DNA of 64,000 nucleotides from Macrotis lagotis (Eukaryota; Chordata; Mammalia; Peramelemorphia; Peramelidae): positions 619,609,156-619,673,155 of the forward strand of contig NC_133666.1 in assembly GCF_037893015.1 (NCBI RefSeq). The letters run 5' to 3'. The position numbers and the translations under genes are program-made. Below the pieces are notes generated by a model, which was given only the letters and a program-made list of their open reading frames with translations, was not told the DNA's origin and searched no databases. This document shows, piece after piece, positions 35,545-46,544 of the stretch. Within the stretch, counting starts at the first letter, position 1. Every line of letters begins with the position of its first letter.

Positions 35545-36660
35545 TATGACGTCCGTTTCACAGAGAAGAAAAGGAATAAGGCTGTGGTGGCCAAGTAGTC
35601 AAGCTGGAATTCAAATCAAAGTGTTCTGCCGCCAAGACCAAGGCTCATGCTGGAAAGGGCTCCGAGGCCGGCCGAGGCCTGAACCAGCCGGCCTCCGAGA
35701 TGGTGCTGCGTCGGACTATCTGGGCGCAGGTGGCTTCGCTCGGCGGTTCCCAGCCGGGGCAGCCTCCCCCTTTCTGGAGCTTTTCTTTCTCAAACCCACA
35801 GCTGGCCGTCCGCGACGTCCACCCATCGCTTCTGCTTCTGCCCCTTCCCCTGCCGCTGCTCGACTCAACTGAGTCGCCTTCTCTCGGGGGCCTCATCTCG
35901 AAGCTCGCCCTGGCCCCGCCGACAAGAAACAACAACTATGGAAGCTTCGTTGGGACCCTCCGTATTTCACGCCCCTTCCTCCTCCCACTCGCCTCCGGAT
36001 TAGAAAACACATCCGGCCTTTGGCCACCAGCCGGAAACCCGTCAGGAAGAGAGATTCCTTCCACCATTCAGGGCCTCTCTAAGCAGCCGGAAGGACGAGG
36101 ATTGGAGGTGGTGCCGGAAGTCCTGCCCCCAGGGCATCAACCACCGAGCTGATCGTCCTCCTGGTTTCCTAGAGTCGCCACACAACCCTCACTAAATAGG
36201 GAGCGGCGGCGGGAGAGCGGGTTTCCGGCTCCGCACTTCCGGGGCGTATCCTGCGTGCCTTAGGCTCGCTTCCGGTCAGTAGGCAGAGGATCCGCCCGCT
36301 GGCGCTGCTCCCCGTCGCTGTCCCTCCTCGCCTTCATGCCCTCCCTTACCCACCCTCCGTCGTTCTCCTGCAAGGTCGGCTAGGTGGCGCAGCGGACGGA
36401 GCTCTGATCCCGGAGTCCGGAGGCCCGGGGGCTTGACCCTCACTAGCTGTGGGACCCTGGGCAGTCCCTTCCCCCTGACCGCCCCCACACCGGGCCTTCT
36501 CCCGTCGTCCTGATTCTCATGTGGGGCCCAGATGCTTCTGGAGGAGAAAGTGAGGCCGGTGACTGAGCGCGGCCTCCCCGTGCTCACTCAGGTCCCAGTC
36601 CTGAGCCTGCCATGACGTCACCTCCCTGATGTCAGGGTCTTCCATCATTTTTCGGATCGA
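35545..36660. promoter_or_regulatory. CpG-rich block 2, promoter-like with clustered ETS motifs
   Basis: About 1.1 kb CpG-rich. Six ETS-type CCGGAA/TTCCGG sites lie within 270 bases: 36011-36016, 36031-36036, 36087-36093, 36114-36121, 36235-36242 and 36269-36275; one more TTCCGG is at 36223. A minus-strand CCAAT is at 36101-36105. Such clusters are typical of housekeeping and zinc-finger gene promoters. It lies about 10 kb 5' of ZNF-B on that gene's strand, and the layout could also serve both strands. The frames inside (96-150 codons) look like GC-rich chance frames. Confidence 0.6.
36375..36650 (+). repeat. GC-rich SINE with long tail, within CpG block 2
   Basis: Head ggtcggctaggtggcgcagc, then gtgggaccctgggcagtcc, then a second part, gcccagatgcttctggagg, agtgaggccggtgactga, catgacgtcacctccctga. 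The second part matches 58675-58885. The copy keeps its CpGs, unlike the others. Confidence 0.75.
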
Positions 36661-36828
36661 GGCCAACATTTGAGGAAGTGGAGGCTCTCATACAAAATGT
36701 CATTCTCTACCCGTCCTCTTCATGCCTCTCTTCCCATTCCCTCCTCTTCCCCCTCACTTCAAATCACCCCCATCCACTTCCATATTCTTCAGTCTGAGTC
36801 ATTAATAAACAAGCATTGATAATGTTTC

Positions 36829-36970
36829 TCTTTTTTTGTTATTTTTGCAAGGCAATGGGGTTAAGTGGCTTGCCCAAGGCCACACAGCTAGGTAATTATC
36901 AAGTGTCTGAGGCTGGATTTGAACTCGGGTCCTCCTGACTCCAGGGCCAGTGCACCACTTAGCCACCCCA
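36829..36970 (-). repeat. tRNA-derived marsupial SINE
   Basis: Antisense. 'aatgtttctcttt' before and 'aacgtttctctttt' after form a near-perfect target-site duplication; 'ctctatccac' is deleted near the head. Confidence 0.94.
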
Positions 36971-37099
36971 ACGTTTCTCTTTTCCATCAGGAACATACAA
37001 GTTTGTATTGCCCTTGTATTTGTATTTGTATTGCCCTTGTTTCCACTACTGAAAGCAATGACCAAGATGCTTGGATTCAAAACATGTCTGAATTTAGGC

Positions 37100-37240
37100 T
37101 GTAATGCTGTAATGAACAAGTCATCTAAGCTCTTCGAATTTTAGTTTCCTCATTGTAAAATAGGTACAGTAATAACTACACTTTTTACCTGAGAATGTTG
37201 TAGAGAAAGTACCCTGCCAACTTTAAAATACTTTAGAAAG
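37100..37240 (+). repeat. MIR-type SINE fragment
   Basis: aacaagtcatctaagctct, agtttcctcattgtaaaat, cctgagaatgttgtagaga: MIR core and tail. Confidence 0.6.
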
Positions 37241-37494
37241 AGGAGCACTCATCCTTGGAACATATATAGATATACAAGGGGCAGTTTGGGGTCAAGAAAA
37301 ACTATCACATCCCACTCCAGACACATAAAAATACAAATATTTTTAAAATAGCACCTTCTACATAGGGCAGTTGTGAGAATTAAATAGATAAAATATATAA
37401 AGCACAAGGACAAGGGTGATACAAATGATAAAAGGGAGTAGTTCATCACATTCTATAGAGGGAGACAACATGCATATGCAGAATAAATCTATCA

Positions 37495-37680
37495 TCATTG
37501 TAGCTAGTATTTATAGAAAATGCTTTAAGTGTTTTACAAAAAATAATCTCATTTGATCTTCACAATAACCTGGGGGTTAGGTACTATTATTTTCCCCATG
37601 TTTAGATGAAGAAAATTGAGGTAGAGGTTAAGTGACTTGCACAGGGTCACACAACTGGTAAGTATGTGAGAATGGATTTG
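37495..37680 (-). repeat. MIR-family fragment, antisense
   Basis: ataatctcatttgatcttc, aggtactattattttcccc, gatgaagaaaattgaggta, agtgacttgcacagggtca, acactggtaagtatg-like: antisense MIR/MIR3. Confidence 0.7.
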
Positions 37681-37924
37681 AGGGGGAAAGATCATTAGGG
37701 AAAAGGACACTAGTAGTTGGGAAGTCAAAAAAGGTCTCCAATAAAATGTAATATTTGAACTTAGTCTTTTTAAATTACATTTTCCCAACTTAATAAGCAT
37801 TTATTCTCCTTTCATATCCCTCTCCCCCCAAAAAAAAGAAAAAAACTTGAAATAAATATGCATAATCAAGCCAAATAAATTTTCATGTTTGTCATATACA
37901 AAAGTATGTCTTATGCAGCATATT

Positions 37925-38300
37925 TAATACATCACCTTTTTGTCAGGAAGAGGCAGCCTGCTTCATCACTGGTTTTCTTGTGTCTCCATTGCTCAAGAGT
38001 TCTTGAGGTACTCCAGAGAGGGTGGTTTTTAAAGAAATAAAGGGATTCTGGAAAGCAAAGGTTTGAAGAATAGAATTCCAGGGCATGGAGGATGTCCTAT
38101 TCATAGGCTTGTGGGGGGAACAGGAAGAAAGACTGTCATTTAATGAACAGCAAGAAAGGCAAATGTTGAGTTGCCAGAAGATGAGTAAAGTATATGAGGT
38201 GGAAAGGTGCATTGGGGCAGATTATGAAGGGGTTTAAGACAAACAGAAAAGTTTGTTTGCTCCTAAATAGGAAGCCACTGGAATTTGAGTTGAGAAGTGA
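37925..38300 (+). repeat. Old unassigned interspersed repeat
   Basis: Same family as 3880-4480: gattatgaaggggtttaag, aataggaagccactggaat, gagttgagaagtgatatag. Confidence 0.4.
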
Positions 38301-38329
38301 TATAGAGTCAAACCTACACTTAAGGAAAA

Positions 38330-38770
38330 TCTCCCCGTTTCCCTACTTCATCCTGTTCTTTCCTCCTCCCTCCTTGTCATCATATTTCCTCTTCGCTCTC
38401 CCTCCTTCCCTGTTCATAAGTAGCATTCATAAAATGTTCCTTGTTCCCTCTGTTTATCTGACTTCCTCTTTACTTGTCATTTATCTTTCAGCATCCAGTC
38501 ATCCTCTTTATCCTTATTTTCCTTTCCCTCACTTATCAGTCCCTTGTCTCATTCTTTATTTCATCCCCTCTCTACTTCATTACATTCCTTTCCCTTTGTC
38601 CTCCATCATCTCTTTTCATCACCCTTCATCCTTCCCCATCATCTTTTCTCCATCTTCTCATCCTCCCCTATGATCCTCTTCTCTCTTCACCCATTATCCT
38701 GTTGCTTCCTTTCCATAATTCCTGTCTAATTCCCTTCCTTGTCATTTCCATCCTTCTTCCCATCATCACT
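38330..38770. repeat. Pyrimidine-rich low-complexity tract
   Basis: 440 bases almost entirely C and T on the plus strand with irregular (TTCC/CATCC) repeats. The frames of 159 and 109 codons in it are compositional. Confidence 0.8.
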
Positions 38771-38775
38771 TCAAT

Positions 38776-38910
38776 AAACTTTTTGGAAGGCAGTTGGGGT
38801 TAAATGATTTACCCAGGATTATACAGCTAGTAAGTGTCTGAGGTCAAATCTAAACTCAGATCCTCTTGACTCCAGGGCAGTACTAGCTCCACTCCCCCAC
38901 CTAGATGTCT
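38776..38910 (-). repeat. Older tRNA-derived SINE, antisense
   Basis: gaaggcagttggggttaaa, cagctagtaagtgtctgag, ccacctagatgtc. Diverged. Confidence 0.75.
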
Positions 38911-39178
38911 CTCTTTTATTAGGACTACAATCTGCAAGACCCCATGCTTTCCTACTCCTACATGCCATCTTGTATCTCCTCCCTCCATTAAACTCCTCCT
39001 TACTCCTTTATCATTCAGTCCCCTTTTCCAAGTCAACACACTCTCCAGGTTTCCTCCCCTCATCTCCATACCCACCAAAACCATTCATTTGAGGATGAAT
39101 TTTTTGTGCTTTATTTTTTTGATGTATTCCATTTCTTTTGTAAATCATATAAAATTTATTTTGTGCCCTTTGGGGGTG

Positions 39179-39290
39179 GGGTTGCAAGGCAATACGGTTA
39201 ATTGACTTGTCCAAGGTCACACAGCTAAGTAAGTGTTAAGTGTCTGAGGCCAAATTTGAACTCAGGTCTTCCTAACTCCAGAGCTGCTCC

Positions 39291-39292
<2 letters not shown>
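39179..39292 (-). repeat. Older tRNA-derived SINE, antisense, 5' part missing
   Basis: ttgcaaggcaatacggtta, cacacagctaagtaagtgt, gaactcaggtcttcctaac. Followed by a GT repeat. Confidence 0.8.

Positions 39293-39298
<6 letters not shown>

Positions 39299-39329
<31 letters not shown>
39299..39329. repeat. Microsatellite (GT)n
   Basis: About 15 uninterrupted GT units. Confidence 0.97.
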
Positions 39330-39332
<3 letters not shown>

Positions 39333-40034
39333 ATTTAAAGAGTAGAGGAAGTACAAAGTGGGATGTTATGTTCTTTGAAGGATATCTGTCTAAGAAGAGT
39401 TACCACATTATATCAGGGAGGAAAGGGAAGGGGCCCCATTTTAGAGGAAAGTTCCAGTTGAGGTGAAGAGACAAATGTGAAAACAGAGTAATTACTTGGC
39501 ATGTAGGAAGGCTTCTTTAAAAATATTCTTTTAAGTTACATATTTGAAGCTTGTTGTACACAGGCCCTCAATAATAGCTGACCCATAAAGGCTTTAGGAT
39601 CTGAAAAGTATTTACATATTTTATCTTAATTATCCTGAAAACTGTTCTGTGAAGTAGGTGTTTGCATATTCTCAAAGAAATCATGACATAAATGATAATT
39701 TCCTGGCTAGGCCACAAAGGCTGTCAGGAATCATCACTATAAAATCAAATATTGCATAACTGGTATATTGTATTTCTCTTTTCCCTCCTCCTTTTTTAAT
39801 CTGTCTCCAATCGTCCTTTTCTCCTCTTGGGTGATTCAAATGATTCAGTTTAAGTCAACTCAAAAATATTTACTTATTATGATCCAGACATTGCAAAGTA
39901 CTGGTACTTGAAAATTAAAAGCAAAACTGTTGAGAAAATTAAAATTGAGTCTATATCATTTTCTTGTTCATCCTATTTACAGTTAATTTGCTTTGTCCTA
40001 TAACTGCCTAAGTCATGGTTCTCTCATTGTCTAT
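39330..40034. other. Intergenic, nothing recognised
   Basis: AT-rich. 39590-39660 looks like a weak antisense MIR (cttaattatcctgaaaac, tctgtgaagtaggtg). Confidence 0.4.
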
Positions 40035-40320
40035 TCTAATACAATATAAGAAGACTGGAAAGGTAGGAGGGGACTAGGTTATGAAGGACTTTGAATACCA
40101 ACCAGAGAATAATTGGTAATGTAATAAGGGATCTAGGGATTCAAGAGAGGAGAATTGTTATAGAGTTGAATTGATTCACCCAAGGGGTCAACAGGAGGGA
40201 AAAGAGGAGAAAATGGCTAGTACACAGGGATTTGGGAGAAAATTGAGGGATCAAGAGATCTCATTGTGGATGAAAAAGATTTTGTAAGGGAAGACAGAAA
40301 ATGAAGTGAAAAACCAGTGT
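40035..40320 (+). repeat. Old unassigned interspersed repeat
   Basis: Same family as 3880-4480: ggttatgaaggactttgaa, taccaaccagagaataatt. Confidence 0.35.
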
Positions 40321-41134
40321 TATGCCATACATATTTGACCCAGAAATGCAGGTGTTAAAAGAAAATAAAGATTTACTAAAAGAAGTTACAAAACAAAAGA
40401 TAGTGATAGAGAAGTTTAAAAAAGGTTAAAGAATAGCCACATGGTTTGCTAGTTAATCTTGGCAGACCAGCTGCCAGGTTCAGCAGAAATCTGGAAAAAG
40501 AAAGCCAGAGCCTCCCCAAAATCTCCTTAAATCCCTCTTCAGGATCCATAGGAAGAGGTGGTGACTTAGGAGTTGCCTAAGTCCCATACTGGAGAGTTTG
40601 CCTTTTGGGTGAGGGGTCAAGTGTCTCAGATTCTGATATGGGTAGTCTCAGATGTTTTTCCATGCCAGTGTAACTTTGCTTGCCTTACCAAAGAGAACAT
40701 GACCAAGGTCAGACTGGAAGTCAAGCTGGAGTATTTTAACAGAGAGATAAAGGAAAAGTGAAGCTTCTTTAAACAGTGCAAACAAATTTACAAAATTTGT
40801 TTCCAAATGATTTCAATATTCCCCATGTCCATGGTTCTCTTCATCAAGGGGGTTTCAGAATTCTTCAACCTGGATGTGGTACATCTGTGGGTAAAGGTAA
40901 AATCAAGGGTATGATCATCATTGTGTATTGCTGACATGGGGTAGAGGAGTAGCTCCTGGGAAGTGAATTGGTTGAAGAGTGGGTAGGATATTTGAGGTAG
41001 AGTTAACATGTTTGTTGAAGTCTCCTAGCATGAAATTAGGAGTAGGAGAGAAACAAAAAGTGAGCCAAGAATCAAACTTATTGAGGGAGGAAGGGGAATA
41101 ATGTGGGGATCTGAGGCAACAGGTAACAGGATTT
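40321..41134. other. Intergenic, nothing recognised
   Basis: Purine-rich; may continue the unassigned repeat (40900-41090). Frames of 62 and 73 codons lack features. Confidence 0.35.
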
Positions 41135-41288
41135 TTGTTTTTTTAGTTTTTGCAAGGCAGTGGGGGTTAAGTGGCTTGCCCAAGGCCACACAGCTAGGTA
41201 ATAATTACGTATCTGAGGCCGGATTTGAACTCAGGTACTCCTGAGTCCAGGGCCGGTGCTCTATCCACTGCGCCACCTAGCCGCCCCA
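41135..41288 (-). repeat. tRNA-derived marsupial SINE
   Basis: Antisense, full length and little diverged (gtgctctatccactgcgcc). 'ggtaacaggattttt' before and 'ggtaacaggattttg' after form a 14-bp target-site duplication. Confidence 0.96.
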
Positions 41289-42516
41289 GGTAACAGGATT
41301 TTGATTGGTGTTTGGATGAGGGAGTTAGGAGTAAGGGATAAAGTGATAAGAGAGTGGGTAAAAGCATATGAATGATGATCTACAGAGTTCAGAATCACTG
41401 GAACATGAAGGTGTAAGGTTGAGATATTTATTAGGGAGACAAGTAAATTTTATATCTGTTTTTGAAGACAGAGTTAATATAGTCTACTCTTCATTCCAAT
41501 AACATTCATCTCTTTGCTTTCCCTTCCAGGAGACATTTCATAAATCTCCAGACTTCCAGGCATTTTCATTGGCTATTCCTTATAACTGGAAGTCTTACTA
41601 CTCATCTCTACAAGCACTTGCTCACCATGTCAAGATCTGCTCTTCTCCATTTCAATGTTGATTTGACATGTGTCAATACTATCTGGTCAGCCTTGTAATA
41701 GTGTCAATAAATTTTTATTTGGGTCAACAAATCACAAGAGACATCTTAAATGGAAGAGAGAAATCTTATGTTTGTTTGTAAGCATTCCTTCTCTTGCAGG
41801 ATTCTTATCAATAGGAATTTGAAGCAGATATTATAACTTATGATGTATGACTATGTCATCTATGTGAAATCTCAATGGTTGCTAAATTCAGTTTTATGAC
41901 TATTTGTCCTTATTGTTATGATTCTTATGCCTGTGTGAGATGAATCTACCCACTTAAATAAAATTTGGAGATTTCTCAAGGTATGAAAAGTCTTATTCAA
42001 TTCTCCAGAATTGGACCTCTACTCTGCCTTAAAACAAGGAGAGGTACCCAGGCAAGGAATCCAAAATCTATTTATCCTAACTCGATCCACACTCCCCACC
42101 CATCCTCATTAGTGAGGAATGTGGTCTTCACAATCTAAACTCATAAATTAATCTAAATAAAAAGCATATAATTCAGATAGAGACAGGTACTCCCCCTCCA
42201 GGACAAGGAATGTAGAAACATCTGGACTTCAATCCAGATAAGACAGGATCAGTTTACTCTTTACATTTTGGTCAAGGTAATATTAAGTTGCTTGTCAGGG
42301 GAGGAGGGGCAGAAGAGACATAATACACAGCTCAACTATTTCTAATATATAATATTCTACTGAAGAAATCTCAGATTTTATCCCATTCATTCCTTCCTCC
42401 CAAACCCAGTGAAAGGGATAACAGTAATGGAGGAAAACAAAAAGGAAGCTAAAGGAGAGAGAAAGAGGGGGAGGGAGAGGGAGGGAAGAAAGTCTTTCAC
42501 TTAATGATGAAGTAAG
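41289..42516. other. Intergenic, nothing certain
   Basis: 41490-41700 is L2-like (ctccagacttccaggcat). 42430-42495 is a purine tract (ggagagagaaagaggg). No gene. Confidence 0.4.
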
Positions 42517-42531
42517 TCAAAAAAGGTTTTT
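42517..42531. repeat. Target-site duplication of the MDH1 retrocopy, left copy
   Basis: tcaaaaaaggttttt, identical to 43838-43852. Confidence 0.93.
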
Positions 42532-43837
42532 TTTGTTTTTGTTTTTTTTTGTCGGTCATTTTTATTTAGACTTCATCATTAACAACATTTTATAACATGA
42601 TGACGGTAGGTACAGATTTGTGCCAAGAAGCACAAATATTTTTTAAATGCATGGTTTTTCATATATAGTTTGTCAAGTACAGTATCATTATTTGGTACTA
42701 AGTTTAAAGACAACACTTATATTCTTCAGTTTTTATGCGTTTTGTAACATCATTATTTTTTAGTCATGCAATGGTAAGAAATTCAAAAGCAGTTTCTTTT
42801 TCTTCTGCTAATTCCTTTGCAGTGAGATCCATCTTCTCATGGGAAAAATTTTTGATAGGGAGGCCTTCCACAAATTTCCAGGATTTATTCTTGATGACCA
42901 CAGGGAATGAGTACAGCAAATCATCAGGGATTCCATAGGATTTGCCATCAGAGATGACTCCCATGGAAACAAATTCTCCCTCTGGAGTTCCAAACCAGAT
43001 ATCTCAGATATGGTCGCAGATTGCTTTGGCAGCTGACATTGCACTAGACAATTTTTGAGCCTTAATGACAGCTGCACCCTGCTGCTGAACAGTCGTGATA
43101 AAATCTCCCTTGATCCAGGTGTCATTTTTTATAGCTTCATAAACAACAACTTCTTTTCCTTGAATAGTAACCTTAGCATGGTTAACATCTGGATACTGAG
43201 TTGCGGAGTGGTTTCCCCAGATAATGACATTCTTGACATCATTGGAGGTCAAGCCAAGTTTAAGAGCAATCTGAGATTTAGCTCGGTTGTGATCCAAGTG
43301 AGTTAAACAGCTGAAATTCTCCTTGGGTATTGATGGGGCCATCTTGGAAGCTGTCAGACAATTGGTATTGGCTGGATTTCCCACAACCACAACCTTAACA
43401 GACTTTTTGGCGTATTTTTCTAAAGCCTTTCCCTGGGATTTGAAAATCTTCACATTTGCCTTGAGTAAGTCCTTCCTCTCCATTCCTTCCTTGGCATGGA
43501 GCCAACCAGAATTGCTACATCCAGGTCTTTGAACCCAACCTCTTCTTAATCTGTTGCAATGACGTCTTTTAGGAGAGGAAGAGCACAGTCTTGTAGTTAG
43601 TTCCATTACTACCCCCTCCAGCACACCCATCATGGGAGTTATATCCAACAAACCAAGAATAAGAGGCTGATCCTTCCCCAAGACATCTCTCTTAGTGATA
43701 CTATAAAGTAGAGAGTAGGCAATTTGACCAGCTGCTCCAGTTACTAGGACTCTAACAGGTTCACCAATGGCCAAAGCTGGACAATTCAGGAGATCAAGGA
43801 GTCACCTCACCTACAGTAAGCTGGGCGGGTCACCTCT
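42532..43837 (-). pseudogene. MDH1: Processed pseudogene of cytosolic malate dehydrogenase
   Basis: Intronless minus-strand copy. CDS-like part 43774-42764: [20 protein letters not shown] with the Rossmann glycine motif [53 protein letters not shown] with the catalytic-loop residues, [17 protein letters not shown] with the active-site His, and a C-terminus to FEFL. MDH1 interconverts malate and oxaloacetate with NAD in the cytosol. The 3' UTR has the poly(A) signal (tttatt at 42561-42566) and the tail shows as poly-T at 42527-42550. Damage: initiator ATG is TTG, a frame loss around 43520-43600, a TGA after CDHI near 43005, and a shift near 42960. Damage is light, so the copy is younger than the zinc-finger relics. 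Confidence 0.95.
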
Positions 43838-43852
43838 TCAAAAAAGGTTTTT
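43838..43852. repeat. Target-site duplication of the MDH1 retrocopy, right copy
   Basis: tcaaaaaaggttttt at the 5' side of the retrocopy, 15 bp, no mismatch. Confidence 0.93.
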
Positions 43853-43857
43853 ACAAG

Positions 43858-44065
43858 AAATGTTTCCCAATTGTCCTTAATAGTAGTGCCTTCCCTTCTG
43901 TTAATTCTCTGCAGTTTATCCTCTACATATTTGTTTATAGCTGTTTGCACAGTCTCCCCTAGTAGACTGTGAGCTCTTTGAGATCAGGAACTGCTTTTTG
44001 TCTTTCTTTGCATAAGGTTAAGCAAAGTGCCTGAAGACACATAATAAAAACATATTGACAGGATG
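43858..44065 (+). repeat. L2 LINE 3' end
   Basis: ctgttaattctctgcagtt, tagactgtgagctctttga, gatcaggaactgcttttt, gcaaagtgcctgaagac. The MDH1 copy inserted at its left edge. Confidence 0.78.
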
Positions 44066-44511
44066 AAATGACAAAATGCCATTTTTGTTGATGCCTTCCA
44101 TTTAAAAAGCTGTTTGGCTAATCTTAAACCGAAGTCTGTAAAAATCTTAAAAATGTAGTGTTAAATGAAAAAAAAAATATAGGTTAGACATTTTAAAGTT
44201 TTATTTTCTAAGATCTTAACTCCATTTCAGAAATGACCACCCTGGAATAGGAAAGAATAGGACTTTTATGCAAAAACAGAAAATCATTAACCTTTTTTGT
44301 GTCCAGACAATGAAGGTTGCACAATATTAAGTTGCCCAGACTTGCTCTTCCAAGACTACCTATCATCCTTGTACACTACTACCTGCTCTCTTGTCTCTCC
44401 CTGGCAGGGCAAGTCTTCCAGCATCCTGATCATTGTCTTCCTGAGTTTGTAGTAAACACAGGGAAAGAAACTTAGGAGTCTTAATTTCTTCCTAAGTTTG
44501 GCAAGGTGACT
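44066..44511. other. Intergenic, nothing recognised
   Basis: No open frame or repeat seen. Confidence 0.4.
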
Positions 44512-45055
44512 GATATTTTATTATAACACTAATCATTTATTTATAACACTAACCATATAGTCATTACAACACTAACCATATATGGATTATAACACTAACC
44601 ATATATATATTACAATACTAACTATATATTTATTATAACACTAGTCATATATTTATAACACTAATATATTTATTATAGCACTAGCCATATATTTGTTATA
44701 ACATTAATCATATATTTATTATAACAATAACCATATATTTATTATAGCACTAGGCATATCTTTGTTATAACATTAATTATATATTTATTATAACACTAAC
44801 CATATATTGATTATATCACTAATCATATATTATAACACTAGTTATATATTTATTATAACACTAATCATTTATTATTATAACACTAACCATATATTTATTA
44901 TAACACTAATCATGTTTATTATAACACTAATCATTTATTATAATACTAACCATATATTCATTACAACACTAACCATATATTCATTACAACACTTACTATA
45001 TATTTATTATAACAGTAATCATAGATTTATACTAACACTAGTCATATATTTATTC
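44512..45055. repeat. AT-rich minisatellite
   Basis: About 540 bases of imperfect tandem units built on ataacactaaccatatattt followed by attat, mostly 20-25 bases long. Variants replace 'accatat' by 'atcat', 'agtcat' or 'aggcat'. It ends abruptly at CpG block 3. The 105-codon frame across it (44807-45124) only reflects the repeat. Confidence 0.95.
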
Positions 45056-45057
45056 CT

Positions 45058-45770
45058 CTTGGAAGCGCACTGGAGCTCGAGATGGCCGGCACTATTCCAT
45101 TGGGCACTTCCAGTCATCCCCTAGGTCTCCGGGAGGAAGAGTGGGGCAGGAAGTCCTTTAGGCTCTCTCTCCCTATTGGAGGGTTAGCCGTCCAATCGCC
45201 GTTGGCCTTTGGGAGTTCCTCTACTCGCTCTGAGTCATTTAGGCCCCGCCTTCCACCCCCCCGCCCAGCCGGGAGGAGTGAAAGAGCCAGAGAGATGAAG
45301 AGTCCGCCGCGTCAGCCTAGAAGGGCCCGGAAGTGCCCCGGGAGTGCGGCGCGGACGCCGGGGGTTCGTTTCCGGTGTTGGTTTCCCTGCCTGAGGCTCG
45401 CTGCTCTGTCGGCCTCGGCTGGTTCTCGGCGCCCTTTCCCCGCCTGCCTAGGAGACCTCGGCCCCGGGTGGACCGGGGAGTCCGAGATGTGATGGAAAGA
45501 GGGAAGAGGCTGAGACTTCCAGCCCCGGCCCATTCTCTTTCACTTCCCCCATTCCCGGCGGCCCTCCTCCTCTGCAGTGATGCTCTTCCGGGTCACCCAG
45601 GTCACCGTCTCCTTTCTCGTCCCCTCCCCCATCTTCCACCCTCTGGCTCCCACTCGCGCCTTCCCCTTCTCTCCTCCCTTGAAAATTGCCCCCCGCTGAA
45701 GAATTATCCCCTCCATCCTCTCCCCCATTCCTGACCCAGATTCTTATCATAGTTCCATCTTCTCCTCCAC
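45058..45770 (+). promoter_or_regulatory. CpG-rich block 3, promoter-like, 5' of ZNF-C
   Basis: Abrupt change from AT-rich satellite to CpG-rich DNA. Contains an inverted CCAAT (attgg, about 45174-45178), a direct CCAAT (about 45191-45195) and ETS sites ccggaagt (45328-45335), ttccgg (45370-45375) and cttccggg (45585-45592). A YY1-like gagatggccggc lies at 45079-45091. About 4 kb upstream of ZNF-C on the same strand, so it may be its promoter and first exon. No splice donor can be fixed. The frames inside (133-157 codons) are treated as chance. Confidence 0.6.
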
Positions 45771-45802
45771 CTTTTACCCTTCCATCTCTGCTACCTTTTT
45801 TT

Positions 45803-45908
45803 CTTTTGTTTTTGCAAGGCTGTAGAATTAAGTGAGTTGCCACACAGGTAATTAGTAAGTGTCTGAGGCTGGATTTGAACTCAGGTCTCTGGATCCACTG
45901 CTGCCCCT
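45803..45908 (-). repeat. tRNA-derived SINE, partly deleted
   Basis: ttttgcaaggctgtagaat, cacacaggtaattagtaag, gaactcaggtctctggatc. Several internal deletions. Confidence 0.85.
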
Positions 45909-46097
45909 CTATCATCTTCAATGTTCCTCATTATCTTCTTTTCATTCCTTCTCCTTCCCTTTTCCCTGCCATTTTGGCTTTTTCTTCTTTATGATTCCTT
46001 ACTCCCAGCTATCCCCCATCATCCTACTCTTCATCATTCTTCGCCTGTAGCCCGTCCTTCTCTAACCCTTAAAATGGCCTTAAGAATTTCCCTCATG

Positions 46098-46245
46098 GGG
46101 GCGGCTAGGTGAATGGAGCACCTGCCCTGGAGTCAGGAGTACTTGAGTTCAAATCCGGCCTCGGACACTTAATAATTACCTAGCTGTGTGGCCTTGGGCA
46201 AGTCACTTAACCCCATTTGCCTTGCAAAAACTGAAAAAAAAATTA
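46098..46245 (+). repeat. tRNA-derived marsupial SINE with 5' deletion
   Basis: ggggcggctaggtgaatgg (the 'gcgcagtggatag' stretch is lost). 'aagaatttccctc' on both sides (46081-46093 and about 46247-46259) is a target-site duplication. Confidence 0.94.
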
Positions 46246-46399
46246 AAAGAATTTCCCTCTTTATGTTCAGAAGAGTCTTTAGGGAAAAGAGTCATCAAAA
46301 GTGAAAACCAACTGGAACCGTAGGAGCAAAAAGTAAAACAGGCTGCCTTTGATATTAATGGGTTTTGCATCTCATCTAAGGTGACCACTTCTTAGGGAG

Positions 46400-46485
46400 T
46401 CTGTGGAAGGGATTTTTTACTCAGAAGTAAAACTAGATGACTTCTGAGGCCCTTCCAACTCTTAGATCTTGTGACGTGTGTCATC
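46400..46485 (+). repeat. L3/CR1 LINE terminal fragment
   Basis: actagatgacttctgaggc, ccttccaactcttagatct: the last bases of L3. Confidence 0.6.
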
Positions 46486-46544
46486 CTGGTACCCTTCCGC
46501 TATGAAGCACTGACTCTGATAGCCAAGTATTAAGATTCAGCTTT

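Noticed and set aside
35546-36587. Open frames of 96-150 codons in CpG block 2
   Set aside because: Same compositional effect; they overlap on both strands and cross the SINE at 36375.
38194-38803. 159-codon and 109-codon frames rich in Ser, Pro, Leu and Phe
   Set aside because: Product of a pyrimidine-rich low-complexity tract.
43055-43532. Plus-strand frames of 83 and 69 codons
   Set aside because: Shadow of the antisense MDH1 retrocopy.
44512-45055. CRISPR-like regular repeats
   Set aside because: Units are directly tandem and imperfect without unique spacers, and the genome is mammalian: a minisatellite.
45082-45921. Open frames of 133-157 codons in CpG block 3
   Set aside because: Chance frames in GC-rich DNA; one reads through into a SINE (45803-45908).
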